Assembly (NCBI RefSeq): GCF_900112265.1
Contig: NZ_FOLO01000028.1
Span: 21,186-69,354, forward strand
Origin: Pseudoalteromonas denitrificans DSM 6059
Lineage (GTDB): Bacteria; Pseudomonadota; Gammaproteobacteria; Enterobacterales; Alteromonadaceae
DNA length: 48,169 bases
Direction of reading: 5' to 3'
Below, piece after piece: positions 27,830 to 37,016 of the stretch. Both the position numbers and the translations under genes were made by a program. The notes beneath the pieces were generated by a model. That model searched no databases. It saw only the letters and a program-made list of their open reading frames with translations, and was not told the DNA's origin. Every line of letters begins with the position of its first letter. The stretch's first letter is position 1.

Positions 27830-29440
27830 TTAATGATTAACAATTGAAGCAGATAATTGTTCTAATCTTTGATTTTGTTGTGAATTGAGTTCAATTGAAT
27901 TTGCATGTGCAATTAAATCAAGCTGTGAAAACTGCCAGTATTTTTGAATATCTAAACTTTGCATAATATTCAAAAAATTTAATAAATACACACTATTTAG
28001 CGGCATTAGTGCGTGAGCTTTTGAGAAATATGTTAATGCCTGGAAACTTTTATTTTTCTTTTGTCTATCAATTCCCCAGCGGTTATATAGTGCTGATTTT
28101 AACTCAGGATCCCTAAATTGATCATTAAATATTTTAGCCATTGAATAGTTAAATGATAAGCTTTGCGCACTGATATCCATCATTCCTAAAACTGGAAGTT
28201 GTTGATTATACAAAAGACTAATTGGTTTTTGCTGTTTTAATAGCGCTGATGCTGACATTAAAATAAACTGCTTAATATGATCTTGTGGCTGTTTGAGCAA
28301 AATATTTAATCGCACTAACCATTTTTCTTTATGATTTGGTTTTTGGCAAATGTTTAGAATGAGTTTTAAATATGTTTGATACTGCATCATATCTATGGGC
28401 GATTGATTTTTAGCAATTTCAGCCCAGGCTTTTTTACATCTAACTTCAAATAGTTCATCTGAAATTTCATTCGATTTATGATTTAATGTTTGCTCTAGAA
28501 TTAAGCATTTTAATAAAGAAAAAGATACAAGATTTCTATAATGTTGATTCTCTAAAGTTGTGCCTAACTTTTGATTTAAATACTCAATACAATGTTCTAT
28601 AGAATGGCATTCTAAAATTAAAAATGCTTTTAATTCAACTTCTTGATGGGAATATGAAAATTCATCTAGCTGATTGATTAATGACAATGCTTGGTAACTG
28701 TCGCTTTGTCTAATAGCTTGACTTATTTGATAAAAAACTTGTTTTCGGTTCAATAAATTTAACGATTTCATTTTTAATAAGGTCAATTTAAACTTTGTTT
28801 CATTGCCACATAAATTATATAAAGCAATTTGTGCGCTGGCTTGCACTCTTGCATCATTTATTAGTTTCAAAGTATTCAAAGCATGATTTGTGAGACCACA
28901 CTTCAAAAAATTTGTCGACTTTATGAGGTTTATTTCATTTTCTTGTTGGTTATCAAGACCGATAAACTGTGCATGCTGTAATATATTCTGTTTTTGAATT
29001 TTATCTGCTTTAGTTAGTTGTTTTAGCAGTAATTTAAGTCTTTTAGAGCTATTGTCATAATACTGTAGTTTTTGTGCTAATTTTGAATTATTTACTGGTT
29101 TTTCAATGATATCAGTTGTAACGTATCTAAAGGGTAAATCAGCTGCTACTTTTTCAACTTGATCGGTTATGAAAATGATCCGAGTATGATCTTGTAGTAT
29201 TTGCAATGCAATTAATTGTCTGATGAATTCAGTGCCCGTAAAAGAACTGTCGATATCAAAGTCTAGAATCATAAGATCATAATTCAGTAGTTGTGGTTTT
29301 GATATTAAACTCGCACCATTTTTTTCAACAGTGATTTTACTACAGCCAGATTGCTTTAGTATGCGTTTAATATGTGAACGGCTACTTAAATTTGATTCAA
29401 TTAATAAGATATTAAGTTTAATATCGGTATCAGAATGCAT
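27830..29440 (-). CDS. Receiver-domain protein with helical (TPR-like) C-terminal region
   Basis: 536 residues. N-terminal CheY-like receiver about 8-130: the phospho-acceptor Asp60 (LMILDFDID), Thr92 and Lys114 (IIEKP) are kept, but the acidic pair is ESN (15-17) instead of DD, so phosphorylation may be weak or absent. Residues about 135-530 are leucine-rich and all-helical with repeated A/Y/L spacing, e.g. KSFQALTYFSKAHALMPLN (about 465-483), consistent with tetratricopeptide repeats. There is no DNA-binding or enzymatic output domain. It is divergent from phoB and probably a protein-protein regulator; a link with phosphate signalling is inference only. The ATG at 29440 is supported by the receiver start. 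Confidence 0.8.
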   Translation of the reverse strand: MHSDTDIKLNILLIESNLSSRSHIKRILKQSGCSKITVEKNGASLISKPQLLNYDLMILDFDIDSSFTGTEFIRQLIALQILQDHTRIIFITDQVEKVAADLPFRYVTTDIIEKPVNNSKLAQKLQYYDNSSKRLKLLLKQLTKADKIQKQNILQHAQFIGLDNQQENEINLIKSTNFLKCGLTNHALNTLKLINDARVQASAQIALYNLCGNETKFKLTLLKMKSLNLLNRKQVFYQISQAIRQSDSYQALSLINQLDEFSYSHQEVELKAFLILECHSIEHCIEYLNQKLGTTLENQHYRNLVSFSLLKCLILEQTLNHKSNEISDELFEVRCKKAWAEIAKNQSPIDMMQYQTYLKLILNICQKPNHKEKWLVRLNILLKQPQDHIKQFILMSASALLKQQKPISLLYNQQLPVLGMMDISAQSLSFNYSMAKIFNDQFRDPELKSALYNRWGIDRQKKNKSFQALTYFSKAHALMPLNSVYLLNFLNIMQSLDIQKYWQFSQLDLIAHANSIELNSQQNQRLEQLSASIVNH

Positions 29441-29554
29441 GTTTCTCTATGATGGTTATATTGTACTAATTACACGATTGTATCTGTTATGTTGTTTTAG
29501 TCAAAGCAATTCAGATTGTAATAAATATGAAGTAATCGCTGATATTAATAGTAA

Positions 29555-29572
29555 GATTCATAAAACTGTCAT
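29555..29572 (+). promoter_or_regulatory. Pho-box-like site upstream of phoB
   Basis: GATTCAT-AAAA-CTGTCAT; the second half is a perfect CTGTCAT and the first matches 4 of 7 bases, with the standard 4-nt AT-rich spacer. A possible -10 (CATAAT, 29580-29585) lies 7 nt downstream. It fits autoregulation of phoB by PhoB. Confidence 0.65.
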
Positions 29573-29621
29573 ATTTAATCATAATAATGAACCTAAATAG
29601 GAACTTTGAGAGATAAGCCAC

Positions 29622-30311
29622 ATGTCACGAAAAATACTTGTAGTTGATGATGAAGCGCCCATCAGGGAAATGTTAGTGTTTGTATTAGAACAAAATGGTT
29701 ATCAGGCTGTTGAAGCTGAAGATTTTGATTCTGCGATGGATGCACTCGCTGTTGAACCTTATCCTGAAATGATTTTACTTGATTGGATGTTACCCGGAAG
29801 TAGTGGTATTCAAATCGCAAAAAAAATTAAACAAAACGATCATACTCGAAAAATTCCTATCATAATGCTTACAGCGCGTGGTGAAGAAGAAGATAAAATT
29901 AAAGGCTTAGAAGTAGGTGCTGATGATTATGTCACTAAACCTTTTTCACCAAAAGAGTTAATGGCACGTATTAAAGCTGTGATCAGACGTGTTTCTCCTA
30001 CGGCGCTTGAAGAGGCGATTGAGGTGCATGGTTTACGTTTAGACCCAATTTCTCATCGTGTTACATCAAGTGGTAAAGAACTTGATATGGGACCCACAGA
30101 ATTTAAATTATTACATTTTTTTATGACTCACCCTGAGCGAGTCTATAGCCGAGAGCAACTGCTTGATCATGTTTGGGGCACAAACGTATATGTTGAAGAT
30201 CGCACTGTTGATGTTCATATTCGTCGTTTAAGGAAGGCGATTACAGCCGCGCATGACAAACTTGTACAAACTGTACGAGGTTCAGGATACCGTTTTTCTA
30301 ATAAGGTTTAG
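29622..30311 (+). CDS. phoB: Phosphate regulon response regulator PhoB
   Basis: OmpR-family transcription factor of the phosphate-starvation regulon. 229 residues, the same length as E. coli PhoB. Receiver: acidic Asp pair at 9-10, phospho-acceptor Asp54 (ILLDWMLPG), Thr84, Lys106. C-terminal winged helix about 130-228 with the DNA-recognition stretch [19 protein letters not shown] and ending VRGSGYRFS. Start ATG at 29622 with GAGAG upstream. A Pho-box-like sequence is 50 nt upstream; phoR follows after 26 nt. Confidence 0.96.
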   Translation: MSRKILVVDDEAPIREMLVFVLEQNGYQAVEAEDFDSAMDALAVEPYPEMILLDWMLPGSSGIQIAKKIKQNDHTRKIPIIMLTARGEEEDKIKGLEVGADDYVTKPFSPKELMARIKAVIRRVSPTALEEAIEVHGLRLDPISHRVTSSGKELDMGPTEFKLLHFFMTHPERVYSREQLLDHVWGTNVYVEDRTVDVHIRRLRKAITAAHDKLVQTVRGSGYRFSNKV

Positions 30312-30337
30312 CTAAACCAATTAAATAGAGTCATTTT

Positions 30338-31636
30338 ATGTTTCGAGTGGTCAATAAACGTACTTTGGTCCAACGTTTATTTATATATTTTTTACCTTTA
30401 TCACTTATCGGAGTCCTGATCGGGGCTCCTTTTTTACTTCTATTTTTAGGTACTGCCAGTTTATTATCTTGGCATTATAAGCAGCTTTATCGTTTAAGCG
30501 ATTGGTTACACAATCAAAAAAGTTTTAGTCCTCCAGAAGGAGAAGGTAGCTGGGAGCAAATATTTGATGGTATTTATCGTTTACAACATCGTCATAGAGA
30601 TAAACGAAATGAGTTAGCGGGTTTGATCCGTCGATTTCGTGAAGGCGCAGAAGCAGTGCCTGATGCGGTTATTGTTTTACAAAAAGACTTAAGCATTGTT
30701 TGGTGTAATCAGCTTGCTGTAAGGGTTTTGGGTTTAAAATGGCCTAGTGATAACGGTCAAAGGTTAGATAATTTAATACGCCACCCTAAATTTGCACATT
30801 ACATGCAAGGCAATGATTATATTGAACCACTTGAATTGGACTCCCCCTTAGGAACTGAACAAATTCTTGAATTTCGTGTTATGCCATACGATACACAATT
30901 GATGGTTGTTGTCAGAGATGTCACGCAATTAAAATTATTAGAGCAAATAAGGAAAGACTTTGTTGCTAATGTATCCCATGAATTAAGAACACCACTTACT
31001 GTTATTTCCGGTTATCTTGAAATGATGGATGCTGACTCTATGCCGCCATCAGGTATATGGAATAAAGCCCATGGTACTATGAGTGAACAATGTGAAAGAA
31101 TGAATGCGCTTGTTAATCAGCTGCTTATTTTGTCGAGAATTGAAGGGCCTAGAAAATCAGAGCAAGATGATCTTGTTGATGTGCCCAATGTCTTAAAGCT
31201 TATTATGATACAGGCTGAAACTTTAAATGCCGATAAGCAGCATGTAATAGAACTTGAAATAGACCCTCAGTTATGTATTTTTGGTAAAGTAGAAGAGCTT
31301 AGAAGCGCCTTTTCTAATTTAATATTTAATGCCATTCATTACATACCGGAACCTGGCCACATTCGTATTGTATGGCAGCTAAAAAATGATGAAGCACATT
31401 TTTCCGTTCATGATAATGGTCAGGGTATAGCACCTGAACATATAGGACGGTTAACTGAGCGTTTTTATCGGGTAGACCAAGCAAGATCTCGAAAGACTGG
31501 TGGTTCTGGTTTAGGTTTGGCTATTACTAAACATGTTTTATCTCGACATGAATCACATTTACATATTGAAAGTGAAGTTGGTAAAGGTTCTTGTTTTTCT
31601 TTTGGTTTCTTGAATGCAAGAGTGAATAAATCATAG
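30338..31636 (+). CDS. phoR: Phosphate regulon sensor histidine kinase PhoR
   Basis: Membrane histidine kinase paired with PhoB. 432 residues, matching E. coli PhoR (431). Short N-terminal double hydrophobic segment about 13-46, a charged linker, PAS-like domain about 98-195 (EAVPDAVIVLQKDLSIVWCN), then the H-box NVSHELRTPLTVI with His214. The ATPase domain has N-box SNLIFNAIHYI, G1 HDNGQGI and G2 GGSGLGLAITKH. There is no periplasmic domain, as is usual for PhoR, which senses through PstB/PhoU. Together with phoB it forms one transcription unit. Confidence 0.95.
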   Translation: MFRVVNKRTLVQRLFIYFLPLSLIGVLIGAPFLLLFLGTASLLSWHYKQLYRLSDWLHNQKSFSPPEGEGSWEQIFDGIYRLQHRHRDKRNELAGLIRRFREGAEAVPDAVIVLQKDLSIVWCNQLAVRVLGLKWPSDNGQRLDNLIRHPKFAHYMQGNDYIEPLELDSPLGTEQILEFRVMPYDTQLMVVVRDVTQLKLLEQIRKDFVANVSHELRTPLTVISGYLEMMDADSMPPSGIWNKAHGTMSEQCERMNALVNQLLILSRIEGPRKSEQDDLVDVPNVLKLIMIQAETLNADKQHVIELEIDPQLCIFGKVEELRSAFSNLIFNAIHYIPEPGHIRIVWQLKNDEAHFSVHDNGQGIAPEHIGRLTERFYRVDQARSRKTGGSGLGLAITKHVLSRHESHLHIESEVGKGSCFSFGFLNARVNKS

Positions 31637-31682
31637 AAATTAAAATGAATATATTATGACATTCACTTTGTAAGTAACAAAA

Positions 31683-31711
31683 GTGTCATCAAGTGGTAAT
31701 TTAACTGTCAT
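31683..31711 (+). promoter_or_regulatory. Tandem Pho-box-like repeats upstream of pstS
   Basis: Three 7-mers at the 11-bp PhoB spacing: GTGTCAT (31683-31689), TGGTAAT (31694-31700) and CTGTCAT (31705-31711). A -10-like TAATAA starts at 31721, 9 nt after the last repeat, as in PhoB-activated promoters. The middle unit is diverged. Confidence 0.7.
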
Positions 31712-31796
31712 TTAAAACATTAATAATAGCATCAGTTAATTAGAACGAAGTTCAATAAATTTGAAATTCACAAATTGAGAAAGATTGGAGTTACCA

Positions 31797-32762
31797 ATGA
31801 AATTTAAAAATTTAGTTGCCGCTATGGGGCTTACTCTTACAACTTTAGTTTCAGCTAATGTTGCCGCGCTAGATAAAACAATACCCCAGTACAATAAAAC
31901 AAGTGGTGTTACTGGTAACTTTTCATCTGTAGGTTCTGATACATTAGCAAATATGATGACTTACTGGGCTGAGGAATATAAACGTATTTATCCTAACGTG
32001 AATATTCAAATTCAAGCTGCCGGTTCTTCAACTGCACCACCTGCGTTAACTGAAGGAACAGCAAACTTTGGACCAATGAGCCGTAAAATGAAGTCTAAAG
32101 AAATTGAAGCATTCGAAAAACGTCATGGATATAAACCAACTGAAATCCGTGTTGCAATTGATGCTTTAGCTGTTTTTGTTCATAAAGATAACCCAATTAA
32201 AGGTTTAAAAATTTCCCAAGTAGATGCTATTTTTTCATCGACTCGTAAGTGTGGTTCAAATGCACAAGTAAATCGTTGGAGTGATGTCGGTCTTAAAGGG
32301 GATTGGGCTGGAAAAGATGTTCAGCTTTATGGTCGTAATTCAGTTTCTGGCACTTATGGTTACTTTAAAAAGAAGGCTTTATGTAAAGGCGATTTTCGTA
32401 GTAACGTAAATGAGCAGCCTGGTTCTGCATCTGTTGTACAATCAATCTCGTCATCAGTTAATGCAATTGGTTATTCAGGCATAGGTTATAAAACATCAGG
32501 TGTTCGTACGGTTCCTTTATCTAAAAAAGGCACTAATTATGTTGATGCGACGCTTGAAAATGTAGCCAAAGGTAAATATCCACTTTCTCGTTTCTTATAT
32601 CTTTATGTTAATAAGCATCCTAATAAGCCTTTAGCACCAATTGAAGCACAATTCCTTAAAATGGTATTGTCACAAACAGGACAGGGCATAGTGGAGAAGG
32701 ATGGTTATGTACCACTATCAGGCAAGTTAGCGCAAAAAGAATTAGCAAAAATAGGTTTATAA
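31797..32762 (+). CDS. pstS: Phosphate-binding periplasmic protein PstS
   Basis: Phosphate-binding component of the high-affinity Pst transporter. From the ATG at 31797 (GGAG upstream) it is 321 residues; a TTG at 31785 is less likely. Signal peptide about 1-24 ([11 protein letters not shown]). The mature chain has the PstS phosphate-contact loops SSVGSDTL and [16 protein letters not shown]. Two Cys (KCGSNA and LCKGDF) could form a disulfide. The tandem Pho boxes upstream and phoBR just before it fit phosphate-starvation control. pstC, pstA and pstB do not follow, so the transporter must be encoded elsewhere or this is an additional PstS. Confidence 0.92.
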   Translation: MKFKNLVAAMGLTLTTLVSANVAALDKTIPQYNKTSGVTGNFSSVGSDTLANMMTYWAEEYKRIYPNVNIQIQAAGSSTAPPALTEGTANFGPMSRKMKSKEIEAFEKRHGYKPTEIRVAIDALAVFVHKDNPIKGLKISQVDAIFSSTRKCGSNAQVNRWSDVGLKGDWAGKDVQLYGRNSVSGTYGYFKKKALCKGDFRSNVNEQPGSASVVQSISSSVNAIGYSGIGYKTSGVRTVPLSKKGTNYVDATLENVAKGKYPLSRFLYLYVNKHPNKPLAPIEAQFLKMVLSQTGQGIVEKDGYVPLSGKLAQKELAKIGL

Positions 32763-32799
32763 AAATTTAATTTTACCCTGAATTAAATATTTGCCAATC

Positions 32800-32834
32800 T
32801 CCAGTTATTGTTCTGCTGAGTTAAAATAACTGGA
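32800..32834 (+). repeat. Ten-bp inverted repeat after pstS
   Basis: TCCAGTTATT (32800-32809) and AATAACTGGA (32825-32834), a 15-nt loop. No T-run follows, so it is not an intrinsic terminator by itself; it may be an mRNA 3' stabilising stem ahead of the real terminator at 32854. Confidence 0.5.
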
Positions 32835-32853
32835 TACTTGGGTAAATAAACTC

Positions 32854-32886
32854 AAAATCCGATGCCCACAGCATCGGATTTTTTAT
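32854..32886 (+). terminator. Terminator after pstS
   Basis: Stem AAAATCCGATGC / GCATCGGATTTT (32854-32865 with 32871-32882), loop CCACA and a T-run. Confidence 0.93.
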
Positions 32887-33109
32887 GTTATCTTAAAACA
32901 TATTATTTAAGCATCACTTTTTAGGGCTAATTTAGATTGATGCTCATAGTATTACTGAAGCATGGGATATTTTTGAATGCGATTGGTAACGTTAAGTCAT
33001 ATTCACTTAGATGAAAATATTACGCATTGCTCGCAGATTAAAATCATCATTCAAGCCGCTTCATTGCATGCTCATATTTCTACCTTATAAAATTTTATAT
33101 TAGGGGTTT
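32887..33109. other. Gene-free stretch between pstS terminator and thiI promoter
   Basis: No plausible CDS on either strand. The only structure I see is a 7-bp inverted repeat AGCATCA (32910-32916) / TGATGCT (32938-32944). Confidence 0.4.
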
Positions 33110-33114
33110 TTATT

Positions 33115-33123
33115 TGCTATAAT
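33115..33123 (+). promoter_or_regulatory. Extended -10 promoter element for thiI
   Basis: TGC-TATAAT at 33115-33123: a consensus -10 with the upstream TGn extension, and no convincing -35. The predicted start is near 33130, about 30 nt before the thiI ATG, followed by a GC-rich initial region. Confidence 0.65.
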
Positions 33124-33160
33124 CCTGCGCCTGTTTCTTTTGTTACGTTTTGAGATCCTA

Positions 33161-34618
33161 ATGATTAAATTTATCATCAAATTACACCCTGAGATTGCGA
33201 TTAAGAGTCGTTCTGTTCGTAAACGCTTTACTAAGCTTTTGGAAAATAATATTCGAATTCTTGGTCAACGTTTTGATGAAGATGTAAAGGTGCATAATAA
33301 TTGGGATAACTTAGTATTAGTATCTGAAAAAGATGATGAAGAATCTCGTTTAGCATTAATTGATATCTTAAAAAATATTCCTGGTATTATGCAGTTTATT
33401 GAAGTTGCAGAAACACCTTTTGAAAGCATCGATGATATTTACCAGGCAGCATTAGCACTAAATCGTGATGTTATTGCTGGTAAATCATTTTGTGTTCGCT
33501 GTAAGCGAGTAGGTAAACATGATTTTAACTCTGGCGAAGTGGAGCGTTATGTTGGCGGTGGTTTAAATCAAAATGTTGAAGGCGCGAGAGTACAGCTGTC
33601 TAAGCCTGAAGTAACAGTAAAAATAGAAATTAAACAAGATTTAGCTTACATAGTTAAAGAAACACATTTTGGTATTGCTGGTTTCCCATTACCTAGCCAA
33701 GAAAGTGTTTTATCACTTGTATCTGGTGGTTTTGATTCTGGCGTTGCGACATATCAAATGATCCGTAAAGGTGCCCGTACACACTATTTATTCTTTAACT
33801 TAGGCGGTGCTGCGCATGAAATTGGTGTTAAGCAAGCCAGTTATTATTTATGGAATAAGTTTAGCTCTACACATAAAGTAAAATTTGTAGCTGTAGATTT
33901 TGATCCGGTAGTCGCTGAAATTTTAGAAAATGTAGAAAACAGCCAAATGGGTGTGATCTTAAAACGTATGATGATGCGTGCAGGCTCTGTTGTTGCTGAA
34001 AAAATGGGCATTGATGCCATTGTCACAGGTGAAAGTTTAGGTCAGGTTTCAAGTCAAACTTTAGCTAATTTAAGTATTATAGACCGTGTAACTGATACAT
34101 TAATTTTACGCCCGCTAATTCAGCATGATAAGCAAGAAATTATTGATATCGCACGTGAAATTGGTACCGCTGATATGGCTGAAGTAATGCCTGAATACTG
34201 TGGCGTGATCTCTAAAAAGCCAACGGTTAAAGCTAAAATAGGTAAAATTTTAGCAGAAGAAGAAAAGTTCGATTTTGATATTTTAGATACAGTTATCGAA
34301 AATGCACGTGTGATGGATATACGTGATATCGCTAAAGAAGCACAAGAAGAAGTTGCTGATGCAGAGTCTGTATCGGATTTACCTAAAGATGCAGTGGTTG
34401 TTGATATTCGCTCACCTGAAGAAGAAGATAACAACCCACTTGATATAGAAGGCCATGATGTTGTGCATTTACCTTTCTTTCGCTTGGCTACAAAATTTTC
34501 TGATTTACCAAAAGATAAAGAATATTACTTATATTGTGATAAAGGTGTAATGAGTCAGTTACAAGCTTTAATATTACATGCTGAAGGTTATAAAACAGTT
34601 AAAGTTTATAGACCTTAG
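33161..34618 (+). CDS. thiI: tRNA 4-thiouridine synthase / thiamine sulfurtransferase ThiI
   Basis: Transfers sulfur to tRNA U8 (4-thiouridine) and supplies sulfur for the thiazole of thiamine. From the ATG at 33161 it is 485 residues (E. coli 482); the frame opening at 33140 adds seven unconserved residues. Domains: NFLD/THUMP about 1-165, PP-loop pyrophosphatase with SGGFDSG at 188-194, then a C-terminal rhodanese domain about 400-485 with active Cys in LYCDKGVMS. EYCGVISKKP holds the second conserved Cys. It is a single gene; the strong hairpin just after it lacks a T-run. Confidence 0.97.
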   Translation: MIKFIIKLHPEIAIKSRSVRKRFTKLLENNIRILGQRFDEDVKVHNNWDNLVLVSEKDDEESRLALIDILKNIPGIMQFIEVAETPFESIDDIYQAALALNRDVIAGKSFCVRCKRVGKHDFNSGEVERYVGGGLNQNVEGARVQLSKPEVTVKIEIKQDLAYIVKETHFGIAGFPLPSQESVLSLVSGGFDSGVATYQMIRKGARTHYLFFNLGGAAHEIGVKQASYYLWNKFSSTHKVKFVAVDFDPVVAEILENVENSQMGVILKRMMMRAGSVVAEKMGIDAIVTGESLGQVSSQTLANLSIIDRVTDTLILRPLIQHDKQEIIDIAREIGTADMAEVMPEYCGVISKKPTVKAKIGKILAEEEKFDFDILDTVIENARVMDIRDIAKEAQEEVADAESVSDLPKDAVVVDIRSPEEEDNNPLDIEGHDVVHLPFFRLATKFSDLPKDKEYYLYCDKGVMSQLQALILHAEGYKTVKVYRP

Positions 34619-34639
34619 CCACTGTGTATTACGCTATTT

Positions 34640-34665
34640 GCGCTTGTTTATGATTAAACAAGCGC
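34640..34665. repeat. GC-ended 11-bp hairpin between convergent thiI and recG
   Basis: GCGCTTGTTTA (34640-34650) pairs with TAAACAAGCGC (34655-34665), loop of 4 nt. Neither side has a T-run, so intrinsic termination is unlikely; a processing or stability element is possible. Confidence 0.6.
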
Positions 34666-34754
34666 GGATTATCGGTAATTTCTCCTGTATTACTCTACTA
34701 CTTACATCCTTGTAAGCAAATCCTCGCCTTAAAACTCATATAAATTTTTAGTCA

Positions 34755-36866
34755 CTAGGCTTGTGCGTATTGCTCTCGTTCAGGTAACCAACGTTTAATA
34801 AGTTTATTGCTAGGTTCTGGATATTGATTAAGCATATTGAGCGCAATAGGGCGCACTTGTTGTACTAAATAAGCATCTCTTACTAAATCTGCAATTTTAA
34901 ATTCCGCTAAGCCAGTTTGTTTGGTGCCAAGTACTTCACCTGGTCCTCTAATTTCTAAATCTTTTTGTGCGATAACAAAACCATCAGAGCTATCTCTTAA
35001 AACACCTAAACGCTTTTGTGCGGTTTTAGATAGTGGACTGTGATAAAGCAATACACAATGAGATGCGATATGACCTCGACCTACACGGCCGCGTAATTGG
35101 TGCAGTTGGGCTAAGCCAAGGCGTTCAGGGTTTTCAATTATAATGAGACTTGCATTTGGCACATCAACACCCACCTCAATCACAGTTGTGGCAACTAAAA
35201 CTTGAAACTCACCATTTTTAAACTGTTCCATCACGGCTTGTTTTTCAGCTGCTTTCATTCTGCCATGAACTAAAGCAATTTTCAGATCTGGTAGGCAAGT
35301 TTGTAAATGAACTGCTGCATCTTCCGCTGCTTGGCATTGCAGTGCTTCAGATTCTTCAATTAAGGTACACACCCAGTAGACTTGTCTTTTCTGATCTTTA
35401 CAGGCTTTTTCTACTCGAGTGATAATTTCATCTCGCCTGGTATCAGGTAAAGCAACGGTCGTAATCGGTGTTCTTCCGGGAGGAAGTTCATCTATTATAG
35501 ATGTTTCTAGATCTGCATATGCTGTCATAGCTAACGTTCTTGGAATAGGTGTTGCGGTCATCACTAACTGGTGAGGATAACACACAGTATTGTCATCTAT
35601 TTCAAATTTGCCTTTTTCTCTTAACTCTAATCTTTGGTGTACGCCAAACCTATGTTGTTCATCAATAATAATTAAAACCAAATTATTAAAAATAACTTGG
35701 CTTTGAAATAAAGCATGGGTACCTACAACCATTTGAGCTTCACCTGAGGCGATAGACGCTAAAGTTTCTTCTCTGAGCTTTCCTTTGGTTTTACCTGCAA
35801 GCCAAGCAACTTTAATATTGAGTTGTTCAAACCAGTTTCTAAAATTGGTGGCATGCTGTTCTGCTAAAATTTCAGTCGGTGCCATGAGTGCAACTTGATA
35901 CCCTTGAGAAATAGCACAAAGCGCACTTAGCGCTGCTACTAAGGTTTTACCTGAACCAACATCACCTTGCACTAAACGCATCATAGGGTAGCTTTGCGTT
36001 AAGTCGTTTTTGATTTCAGCAACAACTCTTTGCTGTGCTTGAGTGGGTGAAAAAGGCAAGCTGGTTAAAAATTGAGATTCTAACGGATTAGTAGGTGGTA
36101 AATTGATGGCTTGATGATCTTGACCTTTTTGTCTTAACTTTAATAGGCTGAGATTTTGCGCTAATAGCTCTTCCATTACTAAACGTTGCTGTGCCGGGTG
36201 GGTGCCTAATTCTAATAACGTTTGATTAGTATCGGCACAAGGGCGATGCAATGTGAGTAAGGCTTGTTTCAAGCTTAAACCGTGAGTTTGATGCTCAACG
36301 GGTAATAACTCTTCAATATCATATTTATGTAATAAGGAAACTGCTTGATCGCTTAAGTTACGAATACTAAGTTGTTTTAAACCTTCTGTAGTGTGATAAA
36401 CGGGAGTCAGTGTCTCTTGTTCGTTTTCTTGCTGTGAATAGCCGTCATTCATTTTCACAAGTTTATATTCAGGGTGAGCCATTTCAAATCCACTATGGCC
36501 ACGACGTACTTCACCAAAACATCGAATTGTTTTACCTTGCGTTAAGCTTTTAGTTTGTGCAGCAGTAAAATTAAAAAATCTGAGTGATATTCTGCCTGTG
36601 CCATCATTGGCATTAACAACAAACATGCGCCTTTTAGCAAAGGTAACTTGGCTTGTTTCTATTGTTGCTTGGATACTCACATGGGAATGGACTTGTAATT
36701 CGTAAATAGAAACAATTTTAGTGCGATCTTCATAGCGCATAGGTAAATGAAACAGCATATCTTGCACAGTATGAATATGTAATTTATATAAGCGTTCGGC
36801 CATTTTTGGGCCAACGCCTTTAAGCTCTGTAATAGGGTATTGGCTTAAATTGGGAAGTTGACTCAT
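34755..36866 (-). CDS. recG: ATP-dependent DNA helicase RecG
   Basis: Branch-migration helicase acting on stalled forks and R-loops. 703 residues (E. coli 693). Wedge/OB domain about 1-150, then SF2 helicase core: Walker A GDVGSGKT at 301-308, motif Ia MAPTEILAEQH, DEQH box at 402-405, motif III TATPIPRT, then motif V ATTVIEVGVDVPNA and motif VI QLRGRVGRG. The C-terminal TRG region is ELREPGEVLG-like (EIRGPGEVLGTKQTG). The ATG at 36866 has no strong ribosome-binding site. trmH lies upstream on the same strand, after a 150-nt gap. Confidence 0.97.
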   Translation of the reverse strand: MSQLPNLSQYPITELKGVGPKMAERLYKLHIHTVQDMLFHLPMRYEDRTKIVSIYELQVHSHVSIQATIETSQVTFAKRRMFVVNANDGTGRISLRFFNFTAAQTKSLTQGKTIRCFGEVRRGHSGFEMAHPEYKLVKMNDGYSQQENEQETLTPVYHTTEGLKQLSIRNLSDQAVSLLHKYDIEELLPVEHQTHGLSLKQALLTLHRPCADTNQTLLELGTHPAQQRLVMEELLAQNLSLLKLRQKGQDHQAINLPPTNPLESQFLTSLPFSPTQAQQRVVAEIKNDLTQSYPMMRLVQGDVGSGKTLVAALSALCAISQGYQVALMAPTEILAEQHATNFRNWFEQLNIKVAWLAGKTKGKLREETLASIASGEAQMVVGTHALFQSQVIFNNLVLIIIDEQHRFGVHQRLELREKGKFEIDDNTVCYPHQLVMTATPIPRTLAMTAYADLETSIIDELPPGRTPITTVALPDTRRDEIITRVEKACKDQKRQVYWVCTLIEESEALQCQAAEDAAVHLQTCLPDLKIALVHGRMKAAEKQAVMEQFKNGEFQVLVATTVIEVGVDVPNASLIIIENPERLGLAQLHQLRGRVGRGHIASHCVLLYHSPLSKTAQKRLGVLRDSSDGFVIAQKDLEIRGPGEVLGTKQTGLAEFKIADLVRDAYLVQQVRPIALNMLNQYPEPSNKLIKRWLPEREQYAQA

Positions 36867-37016
36867 TTATTGCTCAATTAGATTAATCAAAGTGATAATA
36901 TGAAATGTTGCCAGAAATTGAGCTTAGGCGCTAGAGATATGTTATTGAAAATAGAGATCAGAACTAAGCCTAAAAGTTAGATGACTATTAGGCTATTAGC
37001 TTGAATAATTTAAAAT

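Noticed and set aside
29331..29600. Plus-strand ORF of about 89 residues upstream of phoB
   Set aside because: It starts inside the receiver/TPR-like gene on the other strand and runs through the Pho-box-like region; composition looks non-coding and no motif is visible.
32945..33110. Degraded coding remnant in the pstS-thiI gap
   Set aside because: Short translated pieces on both strands are broken by several stops and match no family I recognise; I would not call it a pseudogene.
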